DNA of 64,000 nucleotides from Labia minor (Eukaryota; Arthropoda; Insecta; Dermaptera; Spongiphoridae). Location of the stretch: NCBI GenBank assembly GCA_963082975.1, contig OY720348.1:18033146-18097145 (forward strand), written 5' to 3'. The position numbers and the translations under genes are program-made. The notes beneath the pieces were generated by a model, which was not told where the DNA came from, ran no database searches, and saw only the letters and a program-made list of their open reading frames with translations. How positions within the stretch are numbered: the stretch's first letter is position 1; each line of letters starts with the position of its first letter. This document shows, one piece after another, positions 23,325 to 35,178 of this stretch.

Positions 23325-24100
23325 ACCTAGTCATATACAATAGAATTTATACTTAAATATAATTAAAAATAGTATGCCAAATATAAACAAGTGCTTTGAA
23401 TTATCAAAAAAAGAGTAAATATGTTAAAAGAAACACAATATTAATAAATGTCATAGTTGCTATAAGAAGAATCTTCCAGGTAGAATTTCTTCATCAGACC
23501 AACCTTGGTAGATTGCTATGTCATGTGAGTTCCAAACTACCTTTCTTGTACTGTCGCAATAAATACACATACAATACAATCATTTGACATTGATTTTTCG
23601 TTGTTTCTGTTCAACCGTTTCAGGAAATGATATAAAATAATTAACATTTAAACATATCCTATTTTTTTTTAAATATATACACTGTTTATACATACTAATA
23701 TTTTGATTTGCTTAATGGTCATAAACTTAAACAAAATGTGTTAATAGAATGTCAATCAATGAAATTGTATTCATTAACAGGTGGAAATATGTATGAAATC
23801 ATAAAAATTTAAATAATTTTATTTTTTATAAAAATAGTTATTTGACAAAATAGAGACGATAGTTATAGTATTTGGTGTTATAACATTTACGTATTTTTCG
23901 ATTCCTACTATTAAATATACACTCTCTATGACAAGAAATTCAAAAAGTCACGGACTTATTGACCTGCCCTCAAAATAAAAATTGTTTATGAAAAAGTCAT
24001 TTAGAATATTTATTATCTATTATAATTATTTATTTTTATTTATATCTTTTAAATAATCTTGAAATCTTTTTTACTAAATACCTACAATATTGTTTAAATA
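23325..24100. other. Spacer with a lone mariner terminus
   Basis: At 23939-23975 the sequence TTCAAAAAGTCACGGACTTA continues to GACCTGCCCTC. It matches the right terminus of the mariner at 42783-43304, but no partner end is present. The rest is A/T-rich, with no gene. Confidence 0.55.
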
Positions 24101-24102
24101 AT

Positions 24103-24362
24103 AGGTTCCCAAACTTTTTTATGTCGTAGACCCCTTAAATTGATTTTGATTTTTTATAAAAAAATTTTACCCTTTTTTTGGAGCCTTATTGAAAAATTAA
24201 AAATGTTTCAAAAGCCATGTCGGAAAAACGATTTAACTTTTTTTTTAGAGCCGGGAAACCACTTGGACCTTTCATAGACCCCCAAATTTTTTATTCGCTG
24301 CCGTGGACCCCCTGGATGTTGAAATAGACCTCCAGGGGTCTATATAGACCACTTTAGGAACA
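24103..24362. mobile_element. hAT-type MITE, degraded
   Basis: Begins GGTTCCCAAACTTTTTTATG and ends near CACTTTAGGAACAT, poorly matched inverted ends. The interior repeats TAGACCCC and GGGGTCTA in opposite senses and includes AGCCTTATTGAAAAATTAAA, as in related MITEs at 3.5 and 11.3 kb. Confidence 0.5.
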
Positions 24363-24409
24363 TATGCTTTACATACTCCTTAGGTGTATATTATTTATTT
24401 ATCTTGTAC

Positions 24410-24760
24410 AAATTTTCAATCGTTTGTAAAATACATTTTATTATTCATCCACTTAAGTTCAAATACATTTTTTGAAACTTGTAGTGAATGAGACTTGATG
24501 CTGTTTTGGAAATATTGATTCATTAATCATCATATTTAATTAATTTTAGTTTTATATGGGGGAGAAAATTTCTCTTATATAAAATATTTAGCAGAGTACA
24601 TATTTGTCTTGTAATGGCAAAGTTGGGTAAATCTTCAGCTTAGAATTTTCATGCCTTCAGGCATACAATTTTTTTATTTAATCTTCAAATAATTTTTAAT
24701 AATTTATATAGAGTGCTTACAGTTTTAAGTAAGAAATGATTTCAAATATTTTTTTTTTTT
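24410..24760 (+). repeat. Interspersed repeat E, copy 2
   Basis: Diverged partner of 19105-19410. Shared phrases are TTGTACAAATTTTCAATCG, AACTTGTAGT, ATAAAATATTTAGCAG and TTGTCTTGTAATGGCAAAG. It ends next to family B copy B3, mirroring the first copy, which abuts B2. Confidence 0.45.
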
Positions 24761-24782
24761 CATTTTACTTATTTGAATATTT

Positions 24783-25340
24783 AGTACCTGGAACACCGAG
24801 CTATCGCTCGACCCTTTAAAAAGTATTAATATACAATTCTTTAATTATTTATTACAATTATTAAATGTTATATCATTGCATCAATTTGATTAAAATGAAT
24901 GGACTTGGGGTCCTCAATAATAATAAATATTAATACTAAATAAATAATATTTTAGTGAAAAAATATTAAAAATTATAAAATTATCTAAAAATTAATTAAT
25001 AAAAAAACAATGAATAAATAAAATGGAATTAGTAATTTAATAAAATATAAATAAATTTTTAAATATTATTAAAATAAATATTTTTAATTTTATTACGAAA
25101 TTAAATAAAAAATTTTAAAATATTTAAATTATTAATACATTTTCAATTAAAAAAGATTGGCAAAAAGTAAATTTAAATTTAAATTTAAATTAAGAAAAAA
25201 CAAATGAACATGATTTTTCTCCAGGCTGAAACCAATACAGATCGATTTGTCTAATTAATAAATTAATTCAAAAATATACAAATATATATATATATATATA
25301 CAATTTTTACTAGTATAATAAGATAATATAAGATTCAATT
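24783..25340 (-). mobile_element. Family B HINE-like element, copy B3
   Basis: Terminus AGTACCTGGAACACCGAGC-TATC-GCTCG (hairpin), then a diverged core containing TCTCCAGGCTGAAACCAATA and CAGATCGATTTG. It ends at ACTAGTATAATAAGATAATA. The GC-rich central block is missing. Confidence 0.65.
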
Positions 25341-25838
25341 TATGAGAAATGATTGTCTACTAATGTGTTACCTATATTAAAAAAGATGGTAATTGAATTT
25401 CATCAATTTTGATCAATGTGTGAAGGTTGGGGGAGGTTCATTAATACTGTAAGTGAATTTGTTAACTCCTTAATTCTATTTATTATAATTGAAAAGTGTA
25501 TGAACTGAATTAAGATAGAGAATCAAAGGAAAAGTTTAATATTATATATTGGAAATCATATTCAGTATAAAGTAAGATCCAAAGTTTTTCATTTATGTTT
25601 TTGATGGTTATAAACAGAGAGCAAGGAGGTAATTGAGAGGTGAAAATTGATCTTAAACGGTTTGGTTAAGGGTGGGGTATGAAATAATAAGAGAGGTAGT
25701 TTTAATAACCGATTTTCCAATACAAACATCAATAATAAAATAAAACGAAAATTGAAAACAAACTTAGGAAAATATTAATTATAAATAATTATAAAATATA
25801 TAAGTAGTCAACTAATTATATGTCTATATATATATCTT
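25341..25838. other. Spacer, nothing recognised
   Basis: A/T-rich, with a G-rich patch at 25425-25440 and 25615-25680. No supported gene. Confidence 0.4.
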
Positions 25839-25839
25839 A

Positions 25840-26376
25840 TTTTATCTTATTATACTAGCAAAAGTTATATATATATATATATAAGGATTTTTTTTTTAAC
25901 TTCACATCATAGATAATTTTATAAAGAAAAATCGATTGGTATTGGTTTCAGCCTCGGGAAAAATGATCTTTTCAATTTTTTCTTAATTTAAAATTGTTAA
26001 TTTAAATGACGTCAACAACTACGTCAGTCCCTCCAGACATCGCTTCCTTAAATACAAAATATTATAAATAAAATAAAATTAAAAATATTTATTTTAATAA
26101 TATTTTGCAATCAAATTTATATTATGTTATATCCACAGGCCATACTTTTCTGTCTTTCAGTACATTACTACGTACATATAACGGCAATATGCTGCATTTT
26201 TTAGGACTATTTTTTTTTAATTTATGTTCTTTTAAATTATTTGAAATTGTTTCATATATTTTGTCGTTTATTTATTTATTTTAAATTAAATAATAATATT
26301 AATCTTAAATATTCATAGTTGATATGAAATAATTTTTTAAAATACCCAGTGGCGGTTCGGTGAACCAGGTACTATA
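25840..26376 (+). mobile_element. Family B HINE-like element, copy B4
   Basis: Starts TTATCTTATTATACTAGCAA and ends in the hairpin region CCAGTGGCGGTTCGG followed by TGAACCAGGTAC. The centre has AATGACGTCAACAACTACGTCA, where the other B copies have GCGCC-rich text, so the central block resembles family D (TGACGTCA) and shows exchange between the families. Confidence 0.7.
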
Positions 26377-27504
26377 TATATATATTAATATTAATAATAA
26401 TAATAATAATAATTTAAGAATGCTTTCAAATCCCCTAATTAATGATTCTCATAATAATAATTAAATATGATATCATATTTTAAAAAAACCAGTGAATATT
26501 TAAATCATAACAAAATAAAATATTAATTATATTAGGATATCCCATGTAGGCGTTATAAATAATTCATAAATAAATAACTTAAGATTAAAAAGATTTCCCA
26601 CAACCTAGATATTGTGTAATTGAATTTAAGTTTATTTTTAGATGAATACATTTAAAAATAATTTCACATATATGATAATTTTCACAATTATTTAATTTGT
26701 TAGGGACCTATTCACTTTTGTTGGTTTCGTTAGGATATGTTCAGAGAATCAAATAATATTCATACATTATACTAGTATATGACAATGGCTGTCATCACAA
26801 TTCATTAAAAGTTTGAAGTAAAAAGGCAGTTTTCAATTTTATCATATTTGTATACTTGACAATAAATACTATATTTAAGATATATAAGATTGTTTGTTTT
26901 CAAATAAACAATAAATTATATATATATATATAAAACTAATTCATATCATTGTCAATTTTACCATTTTAAATATTTTTATGTTATGAATTTTAGACATTTT
27001 AGTTTTTCAAAAATTATTTTTTATTTTTAGTTTATGACTCTAGTTATATAGTTAATATTTTTCAACTTGCATCTATAATAATAATTTCCGTCGTATGTAT
27101 ATGATGTCTGTAACATTATGAAGTTAGTTACAATGTCAATGTAAAATTATTCAGACGATTTGAATGAAATTAATAATTTTATATTTAAACATTGTGTTGT
27201 TTTGTAAGTATTTGAAACACAATTTCCTATAAATTATTATTATTATTATTTTGTTTAACAGAATAATATACTTTAAATATTTAAATCTATAAAAAATAGA
27301 TCCAAATAAGAAAAGATTGAAACATGCCGAGTATATGCGTGAATATAGAAGAAGAAAGCTTGTTATTATACTAAAGTATGATCATTAGTATTCGAAAAAT
27401 ATTGTTTTCAAAGAACTATTTAATTAATATTGCTGCAAACCACGATAAATTAAGTTTAAACTGAAATTGCAAACACCGTTTGCAACGGGTTCGCCTATAC
27501 ATAT
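26377..27504. other. AT-rich spacer with a possible transposon protein fragment
   Basis: At about 27302-27357 one frame reads KKRLKHAEYMREYRRRKL. The R..YM.EYR.RK pattern is common in proteins of arthropod mobile elements, but this stretch is too short to assign. Elsewhere only TA-rich sequence. Confidence 0.3.
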
Positions 27505-27905
27505 ATATATTTTTCCTAAATGAACAGTTCTAAATATTTATTTAAATTTATTTCTGGAATACATTTTATTAATCATTTTAAATAAACGTTTATTGGTTTA
27601 TTTATTTTATTTATTTACTTAATAAGATAGGAGAGGCTTATAGTTTTATTAAATGATTTCTAAAAACAATAATATTATTCTTTTACAAATTTTATCTCTA
27701 ATAGTAATATCAGCTTAGTTTCTAATTATTTTAAAATGATAGATTTTTATTATTATATTAGTTTCCACAAAACTAATTCATATCATTGTTAATTTTACAA
27801 TTTTAAATATATTTTTATATTATAATAATTATACTTGTCACGTAACGAAATTTTTTTTTTAACAGTTAGAAAAAAACTCTACTAAACATGCTTACTACTA
27901 AGTAA
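27505..27905 (+). repeat. Interspersed repeat F, copy 1
   Basis: Matches, in opposite orientation and with gaps, 30285-30605. Landmarks are AATAAACGTTTATT, AAAATGATAGATTTTTATTA, TTATACTTGTCACGTAACG, and an end in CATGCTTACTACTAAGTA. Family unknown. The flanks give no clear target duplication. Confidence 0.55.
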
Positions 27906-28044
27906 CCACTCCTTTTGTCAACTATTTAAAAAAAAATATTTACTTTGATTTTATTTCAATAATTACGCTTTTAGTTAAATATAGCAATGAATTCTTTTGA
28001 TCAAAAATTATTCTTATTAATCATCTCCATGGATGAAGAACAAA

Positions 28045-28672
28045 ATAAGTTGACCTGTGGCCAGGTCCGAACCGACCGACGGTTTGAAGTAAATTAATTT
28101 CCAGCTACAGAAACAATTTCAAATAATTTTAATATATCTATTAATGTAATCAAAAACAGATAGGCATATAACATAAATATTTGTAATTTTATTTTATTTA
28201 TAATATATAGCTGAAGTAGCCGGCGTTACCCGAGGCTGTGACGTCATGAATGGCTGGATGACGTCATATAATTTTAAATTAAGAAAAAACTAATAAAGAT
28301 GAGGATAAAACCAATACAAAGTGCATGATTCGTGGCGATATATAAAAAAATCTCCTCATGTGAAATTTGGTGTGAAAATAACCCTTCCCTTCCTATCGTC
28401 GATCGCTAATACTACCACTTCCGGTTTCCGGATTTGCACCAAAAGTTGATCAATTCTTCTTCTGATGCATTAAGTAAATATACCAAATTTCATCAAAATC
28501 CGTTGAGCCGTTCAAGCTGTACACATCTATACGGACGGACGGACGGACAGACATCATGCTAAAAATCCTTTTTTCTGTTTAGAAAATGCATGATTCGTGG
28601 AGATATGTAAAAATCTCCACATGTGAAATTTGGTGTGAAAACAATACCTCCCTTACTATCGTCGGTCGGTAA
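28045..28672 (-). mobile_element. Family D HINE-like element, copy D2, with a visible empty site
   Basis: The best family D copy. On the plus strand it opens with the hairpin GACCTG-TGGC-CAGGTC (28052-28067) and the repeat ACCGACCGACG (28071-28081), and closes with the inverted CGTCGGTCGGT (28660-28670). Inside lie GACGTCATGAATGGCTGGAT, the GGACGGACGGACGGACAGAC run and the CGTTGAGCCGTTCAAGC motif. The related segment at 58.3 kb lacks this element and reads AAC followed by seven A and GGAAG, which shows insertion into an A/T run with no obvious target duplication, as expected for Helentron-type elements. Confidence 0.82.
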
Positions 28673-28953
28673 AAAAGGAAGTTGCAAAGAAAACATAAAA
28701 GTTTAGGGTAACGGGTAGATGAAGTTTTTATCTACTTCAGGGTGTAGCGACCCTGCCCTTACGTGAGCTCATGATTTCTCCATTCACAATCCTCACTATA
28801 TTTCATTCCAAGATGGAGATTTCATGTCCCATCCCTAGAAATATTTAAACAGGATTTACTTCTTCGTCCATTAGAAAGATAGATTTAATAAAAACTTCAA
28901 ATTTAAATTGAAATAAAAAAAAATTATTTTATCTATCTCTATCTATATTTAAA

Positions 28954-29225
28954 CCTCTGACTTTTTGTACGTCCTACGCAAAGGACAATGCCTATCGTTA
29001 TATCAATGAGGTGTCCTATGATCAGTAGAACGGGTCCTCTCAACCTTTACCTTGATTTTCTTGATCGGAAGCGCTATCAAGTAGCTTTTCCCCAATGTTG
29101 TTCCCGGAGGCTGGGATGTCCGTCCCAGAGAACCCAGCTAGAGAAATGCCCTTGCCAGGCCCGGGACTTGAACCCAGGATCATGAGAATGTGAACCAGTT
29201 TCGCTACCTCCCACCCTGTAGCGCC
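28954..29225 (-). mobile_element. tRNA-derived SINE, copy S3
   Basis: Reverse orientation; its head is at 29225 (GGCGCTACAGGGTGGGAGG on the minus strand) and its 3' end near 28960 (CCTCTGACTTTTTGTAC on the plus strand). B-box: CTGGGTTCAAGTCCCGGG on the minus strand, close to consensus. It is the end part of the duplicated segment. The left side adjoins a TATC repeat. Confidence 0.8.
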
Positions 29226-30284
29226 TTATACTAAGTCACCACTCAGAAACTTTATTGAATTTATTCTGATTTTAAATTTAATTTAAGTTGAAATATTCAA
29301 ATATTATTGTTGTTTTTCCGGGTTTATAAATTGTAATATGCTTCCTGTTTCAGTTCAGTTTTTTAAAATTTGAATTTTCTAGATGTGTAAATATTATTAA
29401 ATTTAAATAAATTGATATTTTTTGTTTAGGGTAACTTACTAATAAATTAGAACATTCGATTGAAAACTTATAAAAGAGAAACCAAAGGAGATAAAAAAAA
29501 TCATTGAATGGTTGGAAAAAATAATAAAACACGGTTATGAATGTATTTTTTAATTGACCAAACTCAATATAGGAAAGAAAGAAAAGCAATTAGAATCATT
29601 ACTAACTTAAAAGAAAGAAAAAAATTTTTTATATTAATTATACAGGAAATGAATAGAATGAGCCACTAAAAAGTATCGATCAAGTCAATAGAATTTAAAA
29701 TATTAAAAATAATATTAAATTATATATAGGTTTATTAATAAATATACTGAATATTTAATAGATTTTTAATTAGATTGGTATTTATTTGAGATAAAAAAAA
29801 ATTAAATACTTTGGACAGATGTCAAAAACATAATTTAAAAATTTCAAAGGAAACTTTTTAGTATAGGGGGAGAATGTTTATTAATTAATTTTCATTAACT
29901 CTTTATCTAAAACTTCTCTTAATTAAATAAACAATCGAACCCATTGCTTGTTGATTTTCATATTGAGAATGAAATATATATTATAAATATATATATATAT
30001 ATCATTCAAATAAAACAAAATCAAAATTATATTCTCTAATGAAATAAATACGAAAGGGACTAGAAACAAATATACTTCATTATGAATTATAAGTTGTAGT
30101 TTATATTAATTCTAATTCAAAATAATAAAGTTGTAATTATAAAAAAGAACAATTTGTCTTTTATTTTTCTTAAAATTAATTATGATTAAAAAAATTTATG
30201 AAAACTAGATTAGTCTTAATTCTTCTAATTTAATTAAATATTTAAATATGGCGCCTTTAAAAAAATACACTAAGTTTCTGTACT
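29226..30284. other. AT-rich spacer
   Basis: T-rich on the minus strand around 29350-29590, giving a hydrophobic low-complexity frame that I do not believe is coding. No other feature. Confidence 0.45.
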
Positions 30285-30605
30285 CAGTAGTAGGCATGTG
30301 TAGTAGAATTTTTTCCTAATAGTAAAAATTTCGTTAAGTAACAAGTATAATTATTATAATAAATACTATATTTTATAATTAATAACCAATATGTTTATAT
30401 ATATAGTTTTATGAAAACAAATATAATAATAAAAATCTATACTTTTGAAATAATTAGAATATCAGTTAGTCTCTAATTATTTCAAAAATAAACCAATTTA
30501 CGTTTATTTAAAATTATTAATAAAATTTATTTCAGAAATAAATTTAAATATAAATAATATTTAAAATAAATACTTAGAAATTCATTTCGGAAAAATTATT
30601 TACTT
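30285..30605 (-). repeat. Interspersed repeat F, copy 2 (inverted)
   Basis: Inverted partner of 27505-27905, with internal gaps: TACTCAGTAGTAGGCATGTG at the left, then TTTCGTTAAGTAACAAGTAT, AATAATAAAAATCTATAC, and TTTACGTTTATTTAAAAT. Confidence 0.55.
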
Positions 30606-30965
30606 ATATCAATCAATAACATTTAATTGTATAATATTTTAAATATAAATATTTATATAATATAAAACAAAAATTCAAATTTAATTCCAGGTGATTTACA
30701 CTCCATAAATTATCTTCTGTATTATTATTATATTGATATGATGATTATCGTGCTGCATTTTTAACATTCGGCGTTTGATACCGGGGAATTCCTCGCATCA
30801 TCTTTCTTAGTTAATTATTAAGTAAATTATTTCTTAAAATTCTGATACAATTATGGAATATTTAGATTATTTACTTTTATGATATATCCTTCAATAACAT
30901 ATATTCCATGACTTTAAGCATATTAACGCGAAAAACATTGTTATACAATATAAAGTATATATATA

Positions 30966-31152
30966 GGGTGACCAAAAGTCCCGTTTTTCAGGGATTGTCC
31001 CGTTTTTAGGAGCTTTGTCCCGGCATCCCGAAAAAGTCTTCGGGACAGCCAATTCTCCCGTTTTTTTAAAAATATTTAGTACATTTTGTACTTTTTTTCA
31101 AAATTTTTTCAATTTGTCCCGGTTTGGCGTTTTCGAAATATGGACTATGGTC
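30966..31152. mobile_element. hAT-like MITE with GTCCCG-rich interior
   Basis: Left end AGGGTGACCAAAAGTCCCG. The right part holds GTCCCGGTTTGGCGTTTTCG followed by AAATATGGACTATGGTCT, the complement of which resembles the MITE piece at 3522-3570. The interior has several inverted GGGAC/GTCCC words. Similar elements occur in many animals. Confidence 0.6.
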
Positions 31153-31450
31153 TAATATATATATATATATATACTCATGATAATCCAATAACAATAATAA
31201 TAGAAAGCACGAGTGATAATAATAAATGTGTCTTTATGGCTATTAATAACTAACATCAATCCATTCTTATACTTGAACCACTTACAATGTCAAGGCCAAT
31301 TGTGAACTGGACACTCAAAGAAATAGAGTTTAGAAAGAATTAATTTTTAAATCATTTTTTATTTTTTTTTCAATGCGTTCATTTCCGGTTTTTAACCTAA
31401 TTAGCGTTCTTTGAAATTGGTTGAGATCAATGTAAACATAATAAAAATGT

Positions 31451-31485
<35 letters not shown>

Positions 31486-32149
31486 ATTTTTAAACTAATG
31501 ATTTTGAAAAATTAGATTCGGATATATAATTTCATATATATATATATAATATTGATAATCACATGAAATAAACGATTATTTATATTTAAAACATCTACAA
31601 ATCTATTTTTTATTTAAGTATAATTCCAAAAATAGGTAAATAAACAGAAAAAGGAAATGTTTTTATTAGAGGTTTTAAAAAATAAATAAATAAATAAAAT
31701 ATATTTTTAGAAAAAATCAATACTTCTTTTCTTTTTTTTTGCAATCTTGATTACTCTGGGATTTCCCCAATTAGTGATTCGGGAGAATTTATTTTATATT
31801 AAGTTCTTGGATATTTCTTATTTTTCTTAATTCTCAATAAAAATTGTAATATTGGCCTTTTTCCAGCGCTCTGGAAATTCCATATTTCAAGGCAATTAGA
31901 AAGTAAGTGGAATAGATTTGATTAATATTATTTATTTATTATTAATTATTTGAATAAGTGGTCATTAGATTTTAAACAATATATATATATATATATATAT
32001 ATATTATTTTCTCATCCTTTAATCTATGCATAAATTAAATGGTAACGATTTATTTATTCAATGTATAAGGTAAACATCAATCTACTAAATGAAATAATTT
32101 GATTTAAATTCCAATTAGTATTATAGTTGTATAAAGATTTATTACTAGG
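31153..32149. other. AT-rich spacer with (AT)n tracts
   Basis: TA dinucleotide tracts at about 31450-31483 and 31979-32003. No gene found. Confidence 0.45.
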
Positions 32150-32400
32150 AAGAGACAAAGAAAAAATTATATCGAAAACTCATAAATTATTAATTAATGT
32201 GTTTTTAAGAATAAATTGAAATTTGAATATAATTAAGAAAATATTATCACATTCTTGATTTAGTAATTCAATTGTCATTTTATTTCAATATATATATATA
32301 TCTTGAAAAGTTATTTTCTGAATATAGAAAATCTCGTTTAATTCTCATTTTTTATTTATTTATTTATTTATTTACTTGAATAGAAATATATTTTCCGATA
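32150..32400 (+). repeat. Repeat G, copy 1 (inverted partner at 34910)
   Basis: AACTCATAAATTATTAATTA, TTTTTAAGAATAAATTGAAA, AGAAAATATTATCACATTCT and TTACTTGAATAGAAATATAT all recur in reverse complement at 34910-35175. Both arms carry a TA repeat at the same point. The two arms lie about 2.5 kb apart. Confidence 0.6.
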
Positions 32401-33284
32401 AATCCTCCACGTGTTTATTTATATAGCCAAGCATCATCAAAAAAATAAAAAAAAAGATGAAAGTTTAGTACTCAGGATGAGGATTAATCCATTTCGAGAT
32501 TAAGGTTTATTATAAAATATTTAGCCTTATATATGGATAATATGGTAATATTCCTAATTATGTATACTTATATTTTAACAGACTTTATATTCTTAAGAAT
32601 ACATAATCAATTTGTTGTAAATTTTTTCATATCATAAAAACATTGGTTATAAGATTAAATAAAATTAAATTCATCAAAAAGATATCATATCATGAATCAA
32701 CATTTCAATTCATATGGCGCAGAAAGAACAAGATGCATGTTAGCATAAAAGCTGTTTTTCAACCTGAATATTATTATTAAATAAAACTAATAAGTCTCAA
32801 CCTTTCTTAATATTAAAAATCTTACAGTATAAAATCTGAATTAAAATTAATTTTTGCAGTTATAAAAATAGCTATATCTGGTACATTTTTTGTGGGAGAG
32901 TTAAAGCTTAAAAATAAGGTCTTTGCTATGCATTCTTTAAATATATCTTTTTAAATATATATGTATATATTATTTTTTACTTTTATTTGATTGCAATTTA
33001 ATATTTAATTTATGAAAAATATGAAATTAAAGTTACACAAATTAATATGTACAGTGAATTTATGAATGAATTACTTTGAATAATTTTTCCCATAAATAAT
33101 ACTCCAAATTATTAATATCTTATTGTATGATGATCATTTTTCTTATAGCTCTACAAGCAAACGATTATGTCGAAATGCTTCATCTAGAAAAGATAAAAAA
33201 ATAATCTAATTTTTATAATTGCTTTCCATTTAGAATTCGTGAATTGAGTTTCTTTCATTTAAATATTATAATATTTTTATATCT
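32401..33284. other. AT-rich spacer
   Basis: No feature recognised. Confidence 0.45.
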
Positions 33285-33285
33285 T

Positions 33286-33834
33286 ATCTTATTATACTAA
33301 CAAAAATTGAATATATATTTTTTTGAGATATTAAACCATTTTAAGGTTTTTTTTGGAATTCACACCATATATAATATTTATAAACAAAAAATCGATCTGT
33401 ATTGGTTTCAGTCGCGGGAAAAATCATCTTTGTAAGTTTTTCTTAATTTAAAATAGGAATTTTAATAATAAAAATGATGGCGCCGAGCAACGCCGGACAG
33501 CGATCGCTTCCTTAAATGTAAAATATTATAAATAAAATAAAATTCAAAATAATTATTTTAATAATATTTTATAATCAAATTACGAAATATATATTATGTT
33601 ATATCCATAGGCCATTCTTTTCTGTCTTTCAGTGCATTAATTAAGTTTAAGGGTTGTATGTTTTATGACTATTTTTTATTAATTATTAATAATTTTCTTT
33701 TAAATTATTTGAAATTATTTCATATATTTTGTCGTTAATTTATTTTAAATAATAATCTTAATCTTAAATATTCATAGTTCACAAGGAATAATTTTTTTAA
33801 AAGACCGAGCGGCCGCTTTGTGAACCAGGTATAT
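33286..33834 (+). mobile_element. Family B HINE-like element, copy B5
   Basis: Complete from ATCTTATCTTATTATACTAA to GACCGAGCGGCCGCTTTG and TGAACCAGGTA. It has the usual centre (GGCGCCGAGCAACGCCGG, 33480-33497) and the AAAAAATCGATCTGTATTGG stretch. With B1 it defines the family consensus. Confidence 0.72.
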
Positions 33835-34314
33835 ATTATCATATTTATTTTCAAAATTTATAGAAATAGAATTGTTTTTCTATGTTCTTATCAGTTTTAC
33901 TTTGATTAAATGACTTTTTTCAAATTTTACTACATTTTCGTTATAATATCCACTTGCAAAAGTCCTTATCCGAAATACAGGGATTTTTTTTTGTGAATTC
34001 ATAATTGACTATATTTAGCTTATCTAGTTAATAATTTTTAAACTTCGTTATTTTTTTTTACCCCCTCTATATTAACGAGTATTTGAAGAGTTTTCTCATT
34101 AGCTCCGTCCACGAATTGAATATCCCTGTCTGAATAATTCGATTTTCATTGTTTTTTTTTCAAAATAACTCCCGGTCATTGTTATGATTCGTTAACTATA
34201 ATTAATAAAATTAAATTAACAATTATTCGCAAATTTTCTTTGTTCGAAACAAATTGAATCTTTTAAACTAATATGAATATTATTCAATTAAGAAATTATT
34301 TTATTTTTTCATGC

Positions 34315-34345
<31 letters not shown>

Positions 34346-34909
34346 GGTTAATAACCTTATTATAATTTAATAAATATTTATAAAGAAAAATCAATGCATG
34401 AATAGATAACAAAAGAGAGAAAAAATTAAATTCTATAATAAAATACATATTGATAAAATACACCTAAAAATGACATTAAAAAAATTATAGAAAAATTGTA
34501 AATAAGTAAAATACACAATTAGACTATATAAACAATTAATATATTATAATTATCTACATATTTGCCAAGCAATACAAATAATTTATTCTATCATTTATAT
34601 ATATATATATATATTTATATTATTTAAATTCTCGACTATAAAATACGATAATATAAATAAATAAAAATAGTAATGAAAAATTTAATTAAAAAAATAATCA
34701 TAAGGTTATAACCTATTATTAGTTATAAATAATACCAACTTATATTTTAAATATATAAGAATTATACTCTTTGTCTTTTATATTTTAGATTTAGATGAAC
34801 GTTTCTCTACATATTATTCAAAATTAGAGATTTACCTTAAAATATGGTATTCTATTTTGACATTTTAAATATTTTGACGATCACAGTAATATATATTAAA
34901 GTTTTATAT
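33835..34909. other. AT-rich spacer
   Basis: TA repeats at about 34315-34341 and 34599-34613; otherwise unremarkable. Confidence 0.45.
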
Positions 34910-35015
34910 GAATGATAATATATTTCTATTCAAGTAAATAAATAAGTAAAGTAAATTAAAAATGAGAATAAAAAGATATTTTCTATTTTCTGAAATTAAC
35001 TTTTCAAATGATAAA

Positions 35016-35047
<32 letters not shown>

Positions 35048-35178
35048 GAAATTAAATGGCAATTACTAAATGAAGAATGTGATAATATTTTCTTGATTAT
35101 ATTAAAATTTCAATTTATTCTTAAAAGCATATAATTAATAATTTATGAGTTTTTAATATAGTTTTTTCCTTCCTAGTT
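34910..35178 (-). repeat. Repeat G, copy 2 (inverted)
   Basis: Reverse complement of 32150-32400, with small differences and a longer TA repeat (about 35015-35042). Confidence 0.6.

Larger units (their letters stand above)
27920..29225 (-). repeat. Duplicated segment (copy 1), containing a SINE and interrupted by family D
   Basis: Apart from the insertion at 28045-28672, this stretch matches 58182-58862 almost base for base: TCAACTATTTAAAA, TCTCCATGGATGAAGAAC, GGAAGTTGCAAAGAAAAC, CTTCAGGGTGTAGCGACCC, then SINE S3/S5. The two SINEs share private variants (GCGCTATCAAGTAGCTTTTC, CAATGTTGTTCCCGG) not found in S1 or S2, so unit and SINE were copied together. The non-SINE part has an unusual GC-richer block (28735-28840) of unknown origin. 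Confidence 0.8.

Noticed and set aside
28540-28560. GGAC repeat run as a possible CRISPR-like or satellite array
   Set aside because: The short GGACGGAC run is the standard internal motif of family D elements and has no spacer structure.
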